Below, piece after piece: positions 62,101-64,000 of a stretch of DNA of 64,000 nt; position 1 is the first letter of the stretch; the number at the start of each line of letters is the position of its first letter. The DNA comes from Datnioides undecimradiatus (Eukaryota > Chordata > Actinopteri > Lobotiformes > Datnioididae). The translations under genes and the position numbers were made by a program. Location: positions 6,446,861 through 6,510,860 of the forward strand of contig WARS01000015.1 in NCBI GenBank assembly GCA_008933995.1, read 5' to 3'. Below the pieces are notes generated by a model that worked only from the letters and a program-made list of their open reading frames with translations, was not told the DNA's origin and made no database searches.

Positions 62101-63948
62101 GCTGACAGGCACTCCTTTGCAGAACAACCTCTTAGAGCTGATGTCTCTCTTGAACTTCATCATGCCCTCTATGTTCTCCAGCTCCACAACACAACTCTCA
62201 AAAATGTTTTCTATGGTGAGCGTTCAGTTAGTTTGGTGACAGGTGGCAGCTATGTGATGTTAAACCTGGACAGCACTTAATAACTGCACCAATTGGAAAC
62301 GCCTCTCAGTTCATGTTCAAAACTAGCGCTGTGTTAAAATGTAATCAGTTAGATATTCTGGTATAAAGACACCTTCACTTTGAAGTCTTACCTTGATCGC
62401 ACCTCTGATCAAAGTGTTATGTTGTATCAGAAATCCCATGATGAGCAGAGTCGCTTTGAGAGGGATCGTATTTCTCAGGCTAAACTCATCATGAAACCTT
62501 TTATCCTCCGAAGAGTCAAGAGCGAGGTGAGTTGTTCATTGGTACATGTAAATATTTAAAATGTCCGCTGCGTGTTTTGTTGGGAAATCTAGCATAAAAT
62601 AAAGTCTTGCTGTTTTAATTGTTTACGGTATCATTGTGTGTTCTACCAACTTGCAGCAAATTTTTTTTTATTTTTAGGGCTTTGATTTGTTCCCTGGCAT
62701 TCACTTATGTTGTAAACAATCTACAGTGTCATTGTTTATTTCTAACTAATGACCATAATTAGAGTGATAATAGTTCAAACTCTGTGTAAGGGTTTTGAAT
62801 AATTAGTGGTCTGTTCTGTGTCCAGGTCCTCCAGCAGCTGCCAGCCAAAGAAGAGAAGGTAGAGTCCTGCACAATGAGTGAGAAACAGCAGGCTCTCTAC
62901 CAGACCCTATTTAAAAAACTCAAGAAGTCCACCAACGGAGAGAGTAAGTCAGATTTACTGCTCTCTGTTGTGCATTTCTGTAATTTCTTTATCTAATAAT
63001 GGACATAAATTTAGTCAGTAATCCCCCCCATGACTTTTCTCTGCAGAGCGTGAGCTGTGTAATGTGATGATGCAGCTGAGGAAGATGGCCAACCACCCTC
63101 TGCTCCATAGACAGTACTACACCACCGAAAAGCTCAAAGCCATGAGCAAACTCATGCTCAAGGTCGGTGCTGCACTCCAACGAGCTTGTTTTTCTTCTCT
63201 GCATCGTGCTGCAAGGTTTAGATGGTTGATGACAAGTTTTTACATGACATTTAAGTATTTGAAAGTTAAATCACATAAGAAACACCGAAACAATGTCTAT
63301 ACCAATTTAACTGTCAACAAGAAGGAAAACATTATTGTATTAATATCTAACTGTATTTTAAGTGTTTACTGTGTCAACTGAGTTATTCTTGCTGGTTTGT
63401 TGTTTCACACTACGTTCCCTTCTTTTACTCTTCTTTAGTTTTTGCCCTGTCTGCCGGTCCTCTTTTAATTATCAAACCATTCTTCTTTCTCTCCCTCCCC
63501 AGGAGCCGACTCACTTTGACGCCAATGCTGCTCTGATCCAGGAGGACATGGAGGTGATGTCAGACTTTGAGCTGCATCGTCTGTGCCAGCAGTACTCCTC
63601 CATCAGCTCTTACCAGCTTGAAACCAATCTCCTGCTCGACTCTGGGAAATTCCACCACCTCACAGACCTGCTGGGCTCGCTTAAAAGCAAAGTAAATACA
63701 AACGTGCAGAATAATTGTGTGCGGTATCTGCAGGACGTAGATGCTTTAAAAAAAAAAACCAACAACAAAACAACACAGATACTGTATATGTCATGAAATG
63801 TAGCATAACGTTTCACTTTAATCCCACAGGGGGATCGAGTGGTATTATTTAGTCAGTTCACCATGATGCTGGACATTGTGGAAGTGCTGCTGAGGCATCT
63901 TAAGCATCGTTACGTCAGACTGGATGGATCCACACCCATAGCCGACAG
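55016..63948 (+). CDS. smarcad1: smarcad1, SNF2-family ATP-dependent chromatin remodeller (5' part, runs off window)
   Basis: A nuclear DNA-dependent ATPase that moves nucleosomes, helps restore heterochromatin after replication and promotes DNA-end resection (known for human SMARCAD1 and yeast Fun30). Coding exons: 55016-55130, 56009-56151 (3' end uncertain), 56243-56372, 56515-56584, 56969-57063, 57297-57398, 57622-57700, 57821-58500, 59073-59269, 60104-60194, 60597-60696, 60971-61030, 61554-61629, 61803-61938, 62084-62215, 62431-62526, 62826-62943, 63047-63162, 63503-63691, 63830-63948. All but the exon 2/3 junction are GT-AG with matching phases. The start [14 protein letters not shown] matches the human N-terminus. 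About 948 codons are present; the rest of the C-terminal helicase lobe lies right of the window. The a or b paralogue is not assigned. Confidence 0.96.
56243..56584 (+). CDS. smarcad1: smarcad1 exons 3-4: first CUE domain
   Basis: Exon 3 (acceptor ctttctgtag, 56243-56372) ends [15 protein letters not shown]; exon 4 (56515-56584) continues [20 protein letters not shown]. Together they form a CUE ubiquitin-binding fold with the MFP motif; in human SMARCAD1 the first CUE binds KAP1/TRIM28. The exon 3-4 junction is phase 0; exon 4 ends in phase 1. Confidence 0.9.
56969..57700 (+). CDS. smarcad1: smarcad1 exons 5-7: linker and second CUE domain
   Basis: Exon 5 (56969-57063) is a basic, Ser-rich linker with RKRK and KKRR clusters that could serve nuclear import. 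Exon 6 (57297-57398) and exon 7 (57622-57700) encode [20 protein letters not shown] and [20 protein letters not shown], the second CUE domain, closely matching human. Confidence 0.92.
57821..59269 (+). CDS. smarcad1: smarcad1 exons 8-9: acidic/serine linker and pre-helicase region
   Basis: Exon 8 (57821-58500, 680 nt, the largest) starts with a highly charged Lys/Ser/Glu/Asp low-complexity linker and ends with the ordered block [38 protein letters not shown], conserved in human. Exon 9 (59073-59269) carries [20 protein letters not shown] and the helical [16 protein letters not shown] region. Exon 9 leaves CA, completed by the first base of exon 10 as Gln. Confidence 0.93.
59651..59678 (+). 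repeat. poly-A tract in smarcad1 intron 9
   Basis: 28 A in a row after tcaagcatttgc. It may be the tail of a degraded short retroelement; no clear body was identified. Confidence 0.9.
60104..62215 (+). CDS. smarcad1: smarcad1 exons 10-15: SNF2 ATPase N-terminal lobe
   Basis: Six exons encode helicase motifs in order: [12 protein letters not shown]; Walker A split across the exon 10/11 junction (ADEM, then GLGKT at 60597); [11 protein letters not shown] (Ia); [27 protein letters not shown]; Walker B DEGH at 61876-61887 in exon 14; and [21 protein letters not shown] (motif III) in exon 15. All catalytic residues appear intact. Confidence 0.96.
62431..63948 (+). CDS. smarcad1: smarcad1 exons 16-20: inter-lobe region and start of helicase C lobe
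   Basis: Encodes [20 protein letters not shown], then [21 protein letters not shown], a SMARCAD1-type insert with [23 protein letters not shown], and motif [22 protein letters not shown] with [13 protein letters not shown]. The last exon ends AG/GTCAGA at 63949, so the following exon must start with a completing base; it lies past the window. Confidence 0.96.
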
Positions 63949-64000
63949 GTCAGAGTTGTGTGGTACACTGAAATCAGATCAGCTGTTGCCAATGAAGTCG

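Overview
This is a vertebrate, almost certainly teleost fish, genomic window. Genes are split by GT-AG introns, there are many (CA)n/(GT)n and GATA-type microsatellites, and three recognisable protein genes lie in one order on the + strand: the 3' end of grid2 (glutamate receptor delta-2), a complete atoh1 (atonal bHLH factor, probably the atoh1a paralogue) and the 5' two-thirds or more of smarcad1 (SNF2-family chromatin remodeller). The same order, GRID2-ATOH1-SMARCAD1, is known on human chromosome 4q22, so the window is a conserved synteny block.

Layout. 1-12732: the end of a large grid2 intron with no recognisable exon but several ordered motif clusters. 12733-12973: the grid2 exon for the fourth membrane segment. 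12974-23283: three more grid2 introns around two phase-compatible extra coding segments (20451-20722 and 21653-21743) that have no counterpart in the mammalian protein as I know it. 23284-23742: the grid2 terminal exon, ending in the PDZ ligand ...DRGTSI. 23743 to about 28300: 3' UTR and intergenic DNA. About 28380-30496: atoh1 upstream region and promoter. 30497-31900: atoh1, here split by a 297-bp intron. About 32760-54500: a 22-kb gene-free interval with a candidate atoh1 enhancer (E-box next to a Hes site), a perfect 18-bp inverted repeat, a triplicated element of about 150 bp, and two long perfect palindromes. 54600-64000: smarcad1 promoter and 20 coding exons; the gene runs off the right edge.

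How it fits together. grid2 encodes a postsynaptic receptor of cerebellar Purkinje cells. atoh1 specifies cerebellar granule cells, hair cells and other neurons. smarcad1 is a broadly expressed ATP-dependent remodeller. The non-coding signals in the grid2 introns and in the atoh1-smarcad1 interval are most simply read as long-range regulation of atoh1, with its neighbours as bystanders; this is inference. No tRNA, rRNA, CRISPR array, intact transposase or viral gene was recognised. Exon boundaries were set by hand from splice dinucleotides, reading phase and remembered similarity to the human proteins; no alignment was run.
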